NCBI RefSeq assembly: GCF_900143065.1
Contig: NZ_FRCX01000001.1
Span: forward strand, 434,001-498,000
Source: Duganella sacchari
GTDB lineage: Bacteria > Pseudomonadota > Gammaproteobacteria > Burkholderiales > Burkholderiaceae_D
Direction: 5' to 3'
DNA: 64,000 nucleotides
A program made the translations under genes and the position numbers. The notes under the pieces were generated by a model. It was not told the origin of the DNA and made no database searches. It worked only from the letters and a program-made list of their open reading frames with translations. Shown one piece after another: positions 45,167 through 54,000 of the stretch (its first letter is position 1; each line of letters opens with the position of its first letter).

Positions 45167-45493
45167 ATGATGACCACTAAACTGATCGCCCGCCTGATGG
45201 TTGCCACCGCCCTGACCGCTGTTGCAGCAACCGGTACCGCATTCGCGCAACAGGAAGGTGCAATGGCTGGCGCCGCCAAAACCGGCACCGCCAGCAATGA
45301 TGACGCCATCACCAGCAAGATCAAAGCTTCCCTGGCAGATCAAAAGCAAATCGGTGTGACCACCCAGGACGGCGTGGTGACCTTGAGCGGTAGTGTAGCG
45401 AACACCGACGTCGGCACCAAAGCCATCCAGGTGGCATCGGCTGTGCCTGGCGTGAAGGAAGTTAAAAGCGAACTGACCGTCGCTTCGAAGTAA
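45167..45493 (+). CDS. Periplasmic BON-domain protein (OsmY-like)
   Basis: 108 residues. The signal peptide ends ATGTAFA. A short Gly/Ala linker leads into one BON domain (about 42-106, DDAITSKIKASLADQKQIGV and VTLSGSVANTDVGTKAIQVA, ending PGVKEVKSELTV). BON domains bind phospholipid surfaces; OsmY-type proteins protect the envelope in osmotic and other stress. AAAGGAAG precedes the ATG. It is a single-gene transcript, framed by the sigma-54 promoter and a strong terminator. Confidence 0.92.
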   Translation: MMTTKLIARLMVATALTAVAATGTAFAQQEGAMAGAAKTGTASNDDAITSKIKASLADQKQIGVTTQDGVVTLSGSVANTDVGTKAIQVASAVPGVKEVKSELTVASK

Positions 45494-45566
45494 TTTCGTC
45501 AGTATTTGGTAGTTCCGAGCAGTAGCAGTAAGGGCACTAAATAGGAGTAGCTGCCCCAACCCTTTG

Positions 45567-45605
45567 CCGGACGGTGTGCGTAGACACCGTCCGGATTTTT
45601 TTTTA
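45567..45605 (+). terminator. Rho-independent terminator after the BON gene
   Basis: CCGGACGGTGT-gcgtag-ACACCGTCCGG is an 11-bp perfect stem followed by A and nine T. It ends at the stop codon of the convergent hom gene. Confidence 0.93.
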
Positions 45606-46928
45606 TCAGCTCAGGTTTTCGAGACGGATCTTGGTCACGCTGCCGCACACGGTCGGCAGGCCTTCCATCTTGGCGATGGCGGCGGTGACGTGCTTCTCCT
45701 GCGTCTGGTGCGTCAGGAAGATGATGTCGGTACGGGTTTCGCCGTCCGCCGGTTCTTTCTGCAGCATGGCGTCGATCGAGATGCCCGCATCGGCCAGGAT
45801 GCGCGTCAGGTCCGCCAGCACGCCTGGCTGGTCGCTCACGTTCATGCGCAGATAATAGCTGGTGGTCACTTCCGACATCGGCAGGATCTCGATGTTGGTC
45901 ATGGCATTCGGCTGGAACGCCAGGTGCGGCACACGGTGCTCCGGGTCGGCTGTGGCCAGGCGCGTGATGTCCACCAGGTCGGCAATCACCGCCGACGCGG
46001 TCGGTTCCGAACCGGCGCCCTTGCCGTAGTACAGCGTCGCGCCGACAGCGTCACCCTGCACCAGCACGGCATTCATTGCGCCTTCCACATTGGCGATCAG
46101 ACGCTTGGATGGTATCAGCGTCGGGTGCACGCGCAGCTCCACGCCTTCCTTGCCGTTGACCTTGGCGCGCTTGGCGATGCCCAGCAGCTTGATGCGGTAG
46201 CCCAGCTGCTCGGCGTAGCGGATGTCCACCGCGTTGAGCTTGGAAATGCCTTCCACATGCGCCTTGTCGAACTGCACCGGAATGCCGAACGCAATCGCCG
46301 ACATGATGGTGGCCTTGTGCGCCGCGTCCACGCCTTCGATGTCGAAGGTCGGGTCGGCTTCCGCATAGCCCAGTTCCTGCGCCTGCTTGAGTACGGTGGC
46401 GAAGTCCAGGCCCTTGTCACGCATTTCGGACAGGATGAAGTTGGTGGTGCCGTTGATGATGCCGGCCAGCCAGTCGATGCGGTTGGCAGTCAAGCCTTCA
46501 CGCAGCGCCTTGATGATCGGGATGCCGCCGGCCACGGCCGCTTCAAACGCCACCATCACGCCCTTGGCTTGGGCCGCAGCGAAAATCTCGTTGCCATGCA
46601 CGGCCAGCAGCGCCTTGTTGGCGGTGACCACGTGCTTGCCGTTCGCAATCGCTTTCAACACCAGCTCGCGCGCCTGCTCGTAGCCGCCGATCAGTTCGAC
46701 GACGATATCGATATCCGGGTCGTTGACGATGTCCATTGGGTTGGCCACCACGGCCACCTTGCCACCGGTGCGCGCCTTGGCGCGTTCCAGGTTGCGGGCC
46801 GAGACGGCCACCACTTCGATGCTGCGGCCGGCGCGGCGGCGAATTTCTTCCTGGTTGCGCTCCAGCACGTCAAACGTCCCACCGCCGACATTACCGACGC
46901 CCAACAAGCCTACTTTGATTGGTTTCAT
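45606..46928 (-). CDS. hom: Homoserine dehydrogenase
   Basis: 440 residues. NAD(P) motif VGLLGVGNVGGGTF, then NKALLAVHGNEIFAAA, the catalytic segment LAGIINGTTNFILSEM with YAEADPTFDIEGVDAAHK, and a C-terminal ACT domain (DQPGVLADLTRILADAGISI) that usually binds threonine for feedback control. It reduces aspartate semialdehyde to homoserine on the way to threonine and methionine. It follows alaA by 22 bases on the same strand. Threonine synthase, which often follows hom in related genomes, is not next to it here. Confidence 0.97.
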   Translation of the reverse strand: MKPIKVGLLGVGNVGGGTFDVLERNQEEIRRRAGRSIEVVAVSARNLERAKARTGGKVAVVANPMDIVNDPDIDIVVELIGGYEQARELVLKAIANGKHVVTANKALLAVHGNEIFAAAQAKGVMVAFEAAVAGGIPIIKALREGLTANRIDWLAGIINGTTNFILSEMRDKGLDFATVLKQAQELGYAEADPTFDIEGVDAAHKATIMSAIAFGIPVQFDKAHVEGISKLNAVDIRYAEQLGYRIKLLGIAKRAKVNGKEGVELRVHPTLIPSKRLIANVEGAMNAVLVQGDAVGATLYYGKGAGSEPTASAVIADLVDITRLATADPEHRVPHLAFQPNAMTNIEILPMSEVTTSYYLRMNVSDQPGVLADLTRILADAGISIDAMLQKEPADGETRTDIIFLTHQTQEKHVTAAIAKMEGLPTVCGSVTKIRLENLS

Positions 46929-46950
46929 AATGTGTTTCCGTAGATCTGAA

Positions 46951-48183
46951 TTAGAAGCTGGCGCCGTGGCGCTTGCGGTAGCTTTCCATGAACTTGGCCA
47001 TGCGGCCGAAAGCTTCCACCATATCGTCCGAGTTCGGCAGGAACACGACGCGGAAGTGATCCGGCGCGATCCAGTTGAAGCCGCTGCCCTGAACGATCAG
47101 CACTTTGGTTTCGGCCAGCAGCTCGTACGCGAACTGCTGGTCATCCGCGATCGGATAGATCTTCGGATCGAGGCGCGGGAACATGTACAGCGCCGCTTTC
47201 GGCTTGACCACGCTGACGCCCGGAATCTCGGACAGCAGCTGGTAAGCCAGATCACGTTGCTTCAACAGGCGCCCGCCCGGTCCTACCAGGTCGTCGATGG
47301 ACTGGTAGCCGCCGAGCGCAGTCTGGATCGCAAACTGCCCCGGTGCGTTGGCGCACAAGCGCATCGAGGCCAGCATATTCAGGCCTTCGATATAGTCTTT
47401 GGCGTGCGATTTCTCGCCCGACACCACCATCCAGCCGGAACGGTAGCCGCAGGCGCGGTAATTTTTCGACAGGCCGTTGAAGGTCACGAACAGGATATCG
47501 TCGGCCAGCGAGGCGATCGACACGTGCTCGGCGCCGTCATACAGCACCTTGTCGTAGATTTCATCGGCGTAGATGATGAGGTCGTGCTGGCGTGCCAGCT
47601 CGATGATTTGCAGCAGCAGCTCGACCGGGTACAGCGCGCCGGTCGGATTGTTGGGGTTGATGACCACGATCGCGCGCGTGTTCGGCGTGATCTTGCGGCG
47701 CATGTCCTCAATGTCGGGATACCAGTCCTGCTGCTCGTCGCAGATGTAGTGTACCGGCTTGCCGCCCGACAGCGACACGGCCGCCGTCCACAGCGGATAG
47801 TCGGGCGCCGGCACCAGCACCTCGTCGCCATTGTTGAGCAGCGCGTTCATCGACATCACGATCAGTTCGGAGGCGCCATTGCCCAGGTAAATGTCGTCGA
47901 TGCTGACGCCACGGATATTCTTGCCCTGGGTGTAGTGCATCACCGCCTTGCGCGGCGCAAACATGCCCTTGGAATCGGTGTAGCCGGCCGCGTTGGACAG
48001 GTTGATTTTCATGTCCTGAACGATCTCGTCCGGAGGATCAAAGCCGAACACTGCCAAGTTGCCAATATTCAACTTCGTGATCTTGTGGCCCTCTTCCTCC
48101 ATTTGCCGGGCTTTTTCTGGCACCGGACCGCGGATCTCGTAGCAGACTTCCGCCAGTTTGTTCGATTTTTGAATCGGTCGCAA
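46951..48183 (-). CDS. alaA: AlaA-type alanine / pyruvate aminotransferase
   Basis: 410 residues if started at the TTG at 48183, which has AGGAT eight bases upstream and gives the conserved RPIQKSNKLAEVCYEIRGPV opening of AlaA. No ATG exists at that position, and the frame further upstream reads as non-homologous sequence. Motifs are NGASELIVMSMNALL, the PLP-cofactor region PNNPTGALYPVELL and DEIYDKVLYD, and the Schiff-base Lys in FNGLSKNYRACGYRSG. The enzyme transfers amino groups between glutamate and pyruvate. Co-transcribed with hom. Confidence 0.93.
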   Translation of the reverse strand: MRPIQKSNKLAEVCYEIRGPVPEKARQMEEEGHKITKLNIGNLAVFGFDPPDEIVQDMKINLSNAAGYTDSKGMFAPRKAVMHYTQGKNIRGVSIDDIYLGNGASELIVMSMNALLNNGDEVLVPAPDYPLWTAAVSLSGGKPVHYICDEQQDWYPDIEDMRRKITPNTRAIVVINPNNPTGALYPVELLLQIIELARQHDLIIYADEIYDKVLYDGAEHVSIASLADDILFVTFNGLSKNYRACGYRSGWMVVSGEKSHAKDYIEGLNMLASMRLCANAPGQFAIQTALGGYQSIDDLVGPGGRLLKQRDLAYQLLSEIPGVSVVKPKAALYMFPRLDPKIYPIADDQQFAYELLAETKVLIVQGSGFNWIAPDHFRVVFLPNSDDMVEAFGRMAKFMESYRKRHGASF

Positions 48184-48367
48184 AATAAAATCCTGTGTAT
48201 GTGAGGCAAACTTCTCTGACCTGCCAAAACACCGGCGCCGGCCTTTGCTGCAATGCGAAAATAACCATTCTGCCGAAAGGCACTGATTTAAGCAACCTTT
48301 CAGGCCGTGGCCCCCTTGAAAACGATACAATAATGCTTCTTTTGCCGACCAAATCCGCGATTCCGTC

Positions 48368-48760
48368 ATGAAGCTCCACCAAAGCGATACCCAAAAATAC
48401 CAGACCGTCACCGGTTACGATGACAGCGGCGTTGAAATCAACGCCGAGCGCTACAACTACAGCCTCATCGTCCTGCCCGAAACCCCGCCACGCGCCTGGA
48501 ATGCGCCCAGCTTTGATTCGCTGACCAAGGAGCACTTCGACCTCATCGGCGAAGACCATCCGGACGTGGTCATCCTCGGCACCGGCGACCGCCAGCGCTT
48601 CATCCACCCCAAGCTGACAGCCGCGCTGACCATGCGCCGCATCGGCGTGGAATGCATGGACAGCCAGGCCGCCTGCCGCACCTACAACATCCTGATGGGC
48701 GAGGGCCGCAAGGTCACGCTGGCCCTGGTGATTGACGCCAACAAGGGCAAAAGCGCCTGA
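48368..48760 (+). CDS. Mth938-like domain protein (Xcc1710/DUF498 family)
   Basis: 130 residues, a single small alpha/beta domain: RYNYSLIVLPETPPRAWNAP, DHPDVVILGTGDRQRFIHPK and GVECMDSQAACRTYNILMGE. This family includes human NDUFAF3, a respiratory complex I assembly factor; bacterial members are uncharacterised. Its stop overlaps the arnT start (TGATG), so it heads the arn operon translationally. Whether it has a role there is unknown. The promoter must lie in the 184-base gap shared with alaA. Confidence 0.85.
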   Translation: MKLHQSDTQKYQTVTGYDDSGVEINAERYNYSLIVLPETPPRAWNAPSFDSLTKEHFDLIGEDHPDVVILGTGDRQRFIHPKLTAALTMRRIGVECMDSQAACRTYNILMGEGRKVTLALVIDANKGKSA

Positions 48761-50421
48761 TGAACGACCTGTATAACTCCAAAAAACTCATCTGGTCGCT
48801 GCTGGCGGCGTTTGTCCTCGTCTGGCTGTATGTGCTGGGCGTACGCACGCTGGTGCCGCCCGATGAGGGCCGCTACGCCGAGATGGCGCGCGAAATGTGG
48901 GCCAGCGGCGACTGGATCACCACCCGCCTCAACGGCATCAAATACTTTGAAAAACCACCGCTGCAAACCTGGATGAACGCACTCTCCTTCGCCGCCTTCG
49001 GCCTCGGTGAGTGGCAGGCGCGCCTGTGGACCGGCCTGTGCGGCCTCGGCGGCGTGTTCCTCACCGGTTATGCCGGCCACCGCGTATTTGGCGCGCGCGC
49101 CGGCTTTTACGCTGCGCTGGCGCTGGGCTCGAGCCTGTTCTGGGTGGCTTGCGGCCAGATCGATTCGCTGGACATGGGCCTGTCGGGCATGACCACCATC
49201 GTGCTGTGCGCGGTGCTGATTGCCCAGCACGATGGCGCCACCGAGCGCGAGCGCCGTAACTGGATGCTGGTCTGCTGGGCCGGCATGGCACTGGCGGTGC
49301 TGGCCAAGGGCCTGATCGGCCTGGTGCTGCCGGGCGCCGTACTGGTGCTGTACACCGCCCTGTCGCGCGACCTGGCGATCTGGAAGCGCCTGCATCTGGT
49401 CAAAGGCCTGCTGCTGTTCTTTGCCATCGCCACGCCATGGTTTGTGCTGGTGGGCCTGAAAAACCCCGAGCAGCCGCACTTCTTCTTCATCCACGAACAC
49501 TGGGAACGCTTCTTCCTCAAGACCCACCATCGCGAAGGCGCGTGGTACTACTTCCTGGTGCTGCTGATCCCCGGCATCATGCCGTGGCTGGGCGTGCTGC
49601 CGCAGGCGATGTTCCATGGCATCCGGCGCGAACCGGGCGTCGCCTTCCAGCCCAAGCTGCTGCTGCTGATCTGGGCCGTGTTCATCACCTTCTTCTTCAG
49701 CTACTCCAGCTCCAAGCTGCCGGGCTACATCCTGCCGATTTATCCGGCGCTGGCGCTGCTCATCGCTACCTACCTGGAAGGCGCCTCGCGCCTGAACCGC
49801 ATGATCGCGGCCGGCCTGCTGATCCTGGTCGGCGTGGCCGGCCTGGCTGCCGTGCCGCAAATGGCCCAGATGGCAGTGCGCCATCCGGACGAGCGCATCT
49901 TGCTGGAAGCCTATCAGCCGTGGGTGCTGACCGCCGCCATCGTGGCTGCCGCCGGTGGCGCCATCGCCATGCTGCATGCGCGCCATCTGCGCCGCGACCT
50001 GGCCGTGCTGACGCTGGCAATTGCCGGCTTCGTTTCGGTACAGCTTATCCTCACCGGTTTCGAGCCTTATGGCAAAATGCGCGCCGGTAAGGAGCTGGCC
50101 ATGAAGATGCTGCCGGAACTGCAGGCGGATACCAAGATCTACTCGGTCAACACCTATGAGCAGTCGATGACCTTCTACCTGCAACGCACGGTCACGCTGG
50201 TCGATTACTGGGATGAGTTCACGTTTGGCCTGCGCCAGCAGCCGGAGCTGTCGATCCCGACCGTCGAAGGCTTTATCGAGAAGTGGGAAGAACACAGCGC
50301 CGCCAACGTCAAGGCCCTGGCCATCGTCAGCGACGACGCTTATGAAAAACTCAAGGCCAAGGGCGTGACCATGCGCGTGATTGCGGAAGATACGCGCCGC
50401 CTGGTCATTACCAATCTGTAA
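48760..50421 (+). CDS. arnT: ArnT-like lipid A aminoarabinose transferase (GT83)
   Basis: 553 residues, the size of ArnT. About twelve TM helices with the PMT-type periplasmic loop PPDEGRYAEMAREMWASGDWI, whose Asp-Glu is essential in the superfamily, then KYFEKPPLQTWMNAL and KTHHREGAWYYFLVLLIPG. It moves 4-amino-4-deoxy-L-arabinose from undecaprenyl phosphate to lipid A phosphates in the periplasm, lowering the negative charge and giving polymyxin resistance. Downstream genes supply the donor, which supports this call over a generic glycosyltransferase. Confidence 0.92.
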   Translation: MNDLYNSKKLIWSLLAAFVLVWLYVLGVRTLVPPDEGRYAEMAREMWASGDWITTRLNGIKYFEKPPLQTWMNALSFAAFGLGEWQARLWTGLCGLGGVFLTGYAGHRVFGARAGFYAALALGSSLFWVACGQIDSLDMGLSGMTTIVLCAVLIAQHDGATERERRNWMLVCWAGMALAVLAKGLIGLVLPGAVLVLYTALSRDLAIWKRLHLVKGLLLFFAIATPWFVLVGLKNPEQPHFFFIHEHWERFFLKTHHREGAWYYFLVLLIPGIMPWLGVLPQAMFHGIRREPGVAFQPKLLLLIWAVFITFFFSYSSSKLPGYILPIYPALALLIATYLEGASRLNRMIAAGLLILVGVAGLAAVPQMAQMAVRHPDERILLEAYQPWVLTAAIVAAAGGAIAMLHARHLRRDLAVLTLAIAGFVSVQLILTGFEPYGKMRAGKELAMKMLPELQADTKIYSVNTYEQSMTFYLQRTVTLVDYWDEFTFGLRQQPELSIPTVEGFIEKWEEHSAANVKALAIVSDDAYEKLKAKGVTMRVIAEDTRRLVITNL

Positions 50422-50436
50422 TGGTTAAATCGTTAA

Positions 50437-50808
50437 ATGAATATTGCAACTTTTAGTTTTATCGTTGTGGGCGTCCTGCTCAACGCCGTCGCCCAGCTAC
50501 TGCTCAAGGCGGGCGCCCGCAACGTCGGCGAAATCCACCTGACGCTGAGCAATCTGTTCAGCGTCGGCTGGCGCGTCGCCACCCAGCTGCCCATTATTGG
50601 CGGGCTGACCTGTTACGTATTGTCGGTGGTACTGTGGATTATCGCGCTGTCGCGCGTCGATGTTTCCGTGGCCTATCCTATGCTGTCGCTGGGCTATGTG
50701 GTCACGGCCTTCGGCGCCTGGTATCTGTTCGGTGAAGCACTGTCCGTGCAGCGCCTGCTTGCCATTTTTGTCATTCTGGTGGGCGTGGCCTGGCTGGCGC
50801 GTACCTGA
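50437..50808 (+). CDS. ArnE/ArnF-like flippase subunit (SMR/EamA-type)
   Basis: 123 residues with four TM helices. Motifs GVLLNAVAQLLLKAGARN, LWIIALSRVDVSVAYPMLSL and FVILVGVAWLA are those of small multidrug resistance-type proteins such as ArnE and ArnF. In E. coli two such subunits flip undecaprenyl-phosphate-aminoarabinose across the inner membrane. Only one is present in this operon, so it may act as a homodimer or have a partner elsewhere. Confidence 0.88.
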   Translation: MNIATFSFIVVGVLLNAVAQLLLKAGARNVGEIHLTLSNLFSVGWRVATQLPIIGGLTCYVLSVVLWIIALSRVDVSVAYPMLSLGYVVTAFGAWYLFGEALSVQRLLAIFVILVGVAWLART

Positions 50809-50875
50809 CGAACAATTTAGAATGCCGCAATACGTCTTAAACAAATAATACGAATAACGAGAGTACAACCACCTC

Positions 50876-52015
50876 ATGAGCGCTGATCTGCCATTCCTGC
50901 CCTTCTCCCGTCCCACGATAGACGAGGCCACCATTACCGCCGTTGGCGAAGTCCTGCGCTCGGGCTGGATCACCAGCGGCCCGAAAGTGGCGGCGTTTGA
51001 AGCCCAGATGTCCGAGTACTTCGGCGGCCGTCCGGTGCGTACCTTCAACTCCGGCACCTGCACCATGGAGATCGCGCTGCGCATCGCCGGCATCGGCCCG
51101 GGTGATGAAGTCATCACCACGCCGATCTCGTGGGTGGCCACGGCCAACGTCATCATTGAAGTGGGCGCCACGCCGGTGTTTGCCGACATCGACCCGGTCA
51201 CGCGCAACCTCGACCTCGACAAGGTGGAAGCTGCGATCACGCCGCGCACCAAGGCCATCATCCCGGTCTACCTGTCCGGCCTGCCGGTCGATATGGACCG
51301 TCTGTACGCCATCGCCAAAAAGCACAATCTGCGCGTGGTGGAAGACGCTGCGCAAGCGTTCGGCTCGGAATGGAAAGGTCAACGCATCGGCGCCTTTGGC
51401 GACTTCATCTCGTTCAGCTTCCAGGCCAACAAAAACATCACCACGGGCGAAGGCGGCGCGCTGGTGCTGAACAACCTGGAAGAAGCCCGACTGGCGGAGA
51501 AATACCGCCTGCAAGGCGTGACCCGCAGCGGCGTCGATGGCATCGACGTTGACGTCCTCGGCGGCAAATACAATATGAGCGACATCATGGCCGCCATCGG
51601 CCTGGGCCAGTTCGCCAATATTGAAAAGATCACCGCGCATCGCCGCGCACTGGCACGCCGCTACTACGAAGCGTTCGGCCCGGACTTTGAGGCGCAATCG
51701 GGCGCCCAGTTGCCGCTGCAGGCTTTTGATAGCAGCAACTACCACCTGTTTCAGATCATCCTGCCGGATAACGGCCCGACCACGCGCGCCGACTTCATGA
51801 ACGCGCTCAAGGACCGCTTCAACGTCGGCACCGGCTACCACTACGCGCCGATCCACCTGTTCACCATGTACCGCGAGCGCGGCTTCAAGGAAGGCATGTT
51901 CCCGGTCGCGGAAAAAATCGGCCGCCTGACCGTCACCCTGCCGATGTTCTACGCCATGACCAGCGCCGATGTCGACCGCACGGTCGCCGCTGTGAAAGCG
52001 ATCCTGATCAAATGA
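50876..52015 (+). CDS. arnB: UDP-4-amino-4-deoxy-L-arabinose aminotransferase
   Basis: 379 residues, DegT/DnrJ/EryC1 aminotransferase family. LPFLPFSRPTIDEATITAVG at the start, GDEVITTPISWVATANVIIE, VVEDAAQAFGSEWKG and the Schiff-base Lys region SFQANKNITTGEGGALVLNN, in which Gln replaces the more usual His. The C-terminal YHYAPIHLFTMYRERGF is typical of ArnB. It converts UDP-4-keto-pentose to UDP-aminoarabinose using glutamate. It overlaps arnC by four bases. Confidence 0.96.
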   Translation: MSADLPFLPFSRPTIDEATITAVGEVLRSGWITSGPKVAAFEAQMSEYFGGRPVRTFNSGTCTMEIALRIAGIGPGDEVITTPISWVATANVIIEVGATPVFADIDPVTRNLDLDKVEAAITPRTKAIIPVYLSGLPVDMDRLYAIAKKHNLRVVEDAAQAFGSEWKGQRIGAFGDFISFSFQANKNITTGEGGALVLNNLEEARLAEKYRLQGVTRSGVDGIDVDVLGGKYNMSDIMAAIGLGQFANIEKITAHRRALARRYYEAFGPDFEAQSGAQLPLQAFDSSNYHLFQIILPDNGPTTRADFMNALKDRFNVGTGYHYAPIHLFTMYRERGFKEGMFPVAEKIGRLTVTLPMFYAMTSADVDRTVAAVKAILIK

Positions 52016-53034
52016 CCGACATGACCATCGCCCAGATCAAACCGGAAGTCTCGGTCGTCATCCCGATCTACAACGAGCAGGCCGGCCTGGCCGCGCTGTT
52101 TGCGCGCCTATACCCGGCGCTGGACCAGCTTGGCACCACCTACGAGATCGTGTTCGTCAACGACGGCAGCCGCGACAACTCGGTGTCGATCCTGGCCGAG
52201 CAGTTCCGCGCGCGCCCGGACGTCACGCGCGTGGTGCTGTTCAACGGTAACTACGGCCAACACATGGCGATTCTGGCCGGCTTCGAACAGGCGCGCGGCG
52301 ACATCATGATTACGCTGGACGCCGACCTGCAAAACCCGCCCGAGGAAATCGGCAACCTGGTGGCCAAGATCCGCGAAGGCTATGACTACGTCGGCTCGAT
52401 CCGCCGCAAGCGCCAGGATTCGGCATGGCGCACCTACGCGTCCAAGGCCATGAACCACCTGCGCGAGCGCATCACCAACATCAAGATCACCGACCAGGGC
52501 AATATGCTGCGCGCCTACGGCCGCAACGTCATCGACCTGGTCAACCAGTGCGCCGAGGTGAATACCTTCGTGCCGGCGCTGGCCTACCGCTTTGCACGCA
52601 ACCCGACCGAGATCACGGTCGAGCACGAAGAGCGCGCGGCCGGCGAATCGAAATACTCGCTGTACAGCCTGATCCGCCTGAACTTCGACCTGGTCACCGG
52701 CTTCTCGCTGGTGCCGCTGCAGTTCTATTCGATGATGGGCATGCTGATGTCGATCATCTCCGGCCTGCTGGTGCTGGTGCTGGTGGTGCGCCGCCTGTTC
52801 CTGGGCGCGGAAGCGGAAGGTCTGTTCACGCTGTTTGCGATTGCGTTCTTCTTCATGGGCGTAATCTTGTTCGGCATCGGTCTGCTGGGCGAATACGTGG
52901 GCCGCATCTTCCAGCAGGTGCGCGCGCGGCCGCGCTATGTGGTGCAGACCGTGTTGCAGCAAAAACCGGGCGAGGCACTGGACAGCGTGCCGGTCAGCGC
53001 CGAAAAACGTACTGTAGGCCGTCCTCATGAGTGA
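52012..53034 (+). CDS. arnC: Undecaprenyl-phosphate 4-deoxy-4-formamido-L-arabinose transferase
   Basis: 340 residues. GT2 domain with VSVVIPIYNEQAGLAALFAR, FVNDGSRDNSVSIL and MITLDADLQNPPEEIGNLV (DxD-type Asp pair), then two TM helices near residues 235-260 and 275-300 that anchor it in the inner membrane. It transfers formyl-aminoarabinose to undecaprenyl phosphate. It overlaps the formyltransferase gene by eight bases. Confidence 0.95.
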   Translation: MTDMTIAQIKPEVSVVIPIYNEQAGLAALFARLYPALDQLGTTYEIVFVNDGSRDNSVSILAEQFRARPDVTRVVLFNGNYGQHMAILAGFEQARGDIMITLDADLQNPPEEIGNLVAKIREGYDYVGSIRRKRQDSAWRTYASKAMNHLRERITNIKITDQGNMLRAYGRNVIDLVNQCAEVNTFVPALAYRFARNPTEITVEHEERAAGESKYSLYSLIRLNFDLVTGFSLVPLQFYSMMGMLMSIISGLLVLVLVVRRLFLGAEAEGLFTLFAIAFFFMGVILFGIGLLGEYVGRIFQQVRARPRYVVQTVLQQKPGEALDSVPVSAEKRTVGRPHE

Positions 53035-53959
53035 TTTCGAGTCCCGCAAGCGCGCCGTTGTCTTCGGCTACCACAATGTCGGCGTCCGCTGCCTCAAGGT
53101 GCTGCTGGCCGGCGGCGTGGAGGTCGCGCTGGTGGTCACGCACGAAGACAGCGCCAGCGAGAACATCTGGTTTGAATCCGTGATCTCGCTGTGCGAGGCG
53201 GAAGGCATCCCCTACATCACGCCGGCCAACGCCAAATCGCCGGAACTGCTGGCGCAGGTCCAGGCGCTCCAGCCGGACCTGATGTTCAGCTTCTACTACC
53301 GCCACATGCTGCCGGCTGAACTGCTGGCCGTGGCGCCCGCCTTCAATATGCACGGCTCGCTGCTGCCGGAATACCGCGGCCGCGCGCCCGTCAACTGGGC
53401 CGTGCTGCATGGCGCCAGCGTCACCGGCGCCACGCTGCACGAGATGACCGTCAAGCCCGACGCCGGCGCCATCGTCTCGCAGATGGACGTGCCGATCCTG
53501 CCCGACGATACCGCGCATGAAGTGTTCGGCAAGGTGCAGGTGGCGGCCGAGCAGGCGCTGTGGCGCGTGCTGCCGTCGCTGCTGGATGGCAGCGCGCCGC
53601 GCCTGCACAACGACCTCAGCAAGGGCGGCTATTTCAGCGGCCGCAAGCCAGAAGACGGCCGCATCGACTGGCTGATGCCGGCCCAGGAAGTCTACAATCT
53701 GCACCGCGCAGTGGCGCCGCCCTACCCGGGCGCCTTTACCGATATCGACGGGGTGCGCTACGTGATCCAGCGCGCCCGCCTGAATGGCAATTTTGGCAAT
53801 GTTGTTTCCCTCAGTTTGCCACCTGGCTTGACAGTAGTAGATAATTGCATCTTTGGCGTGTGCGGCGATGGCCGCATGCTGACGATTTCCGCTTTGACGG
53901 CCGATGGCGAACCCATCACGGCCGAGCAGTTGCAAACCCGCCTGGCCGCCCGCGTATAA
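53027..53959 (+). CDS. arnA: ArnA formyltransferase half as a separate protein
   Basis: 310 residues corresponding to the N-terminal formyltransferase domain of E. coli ArnA. Catalytic Asn and His lie in FNMHGSLLPEYRGRAPVNWA and the Asp in MTVKPDAGAIVSQM. The C-terminal subdomain (LHRAVAPPYPGAF) is also present. It uses formyl-tetrahydrofolate to formylate UDP-aminoarabinose. In enterobacteria this domain is fused to the decarboxylase. Here a stop codon and 41 non-coding bases separate the two. Confidence 0.95.
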   Translation: MSDFESRKRAVVFGYHNVGVRCLKVLLAGGVEVALVVTHEDSASENIWFESVISLCEAEGIPYITPANAKSPELLAQVQALQPDLMFSFYYRHMLPAELLAVAPAFNMHGSLLPEYRGRAPVNWAVLHGASVTGATLHEMTVKPDAGAIVSQMDVPILPDDTAHEVFGKVQVAAEQALWRVLPSLLDGSAPRLHNDLSKGGYFSGRKPEDGRIDWLMPAQEVYNLHRAVAPPYPGAFTDIDGVRYVIQRARLNGNFGNVVSLSLPPGLTVVDNCIFGVCGDGRMLTISALTADGEPITAEQLQTRLAARV

Positions 53960-54000
53960 AGCGGCGCCAGCGGACCTAGAACATTACCTGGACAATCAAC

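Noticed and set aside
48682..50295. A 537-codon open frame opposite arnT
   Set aside because: Antisense shadow; arnT has clear ArnT motifs, operon overlap and TM helices.
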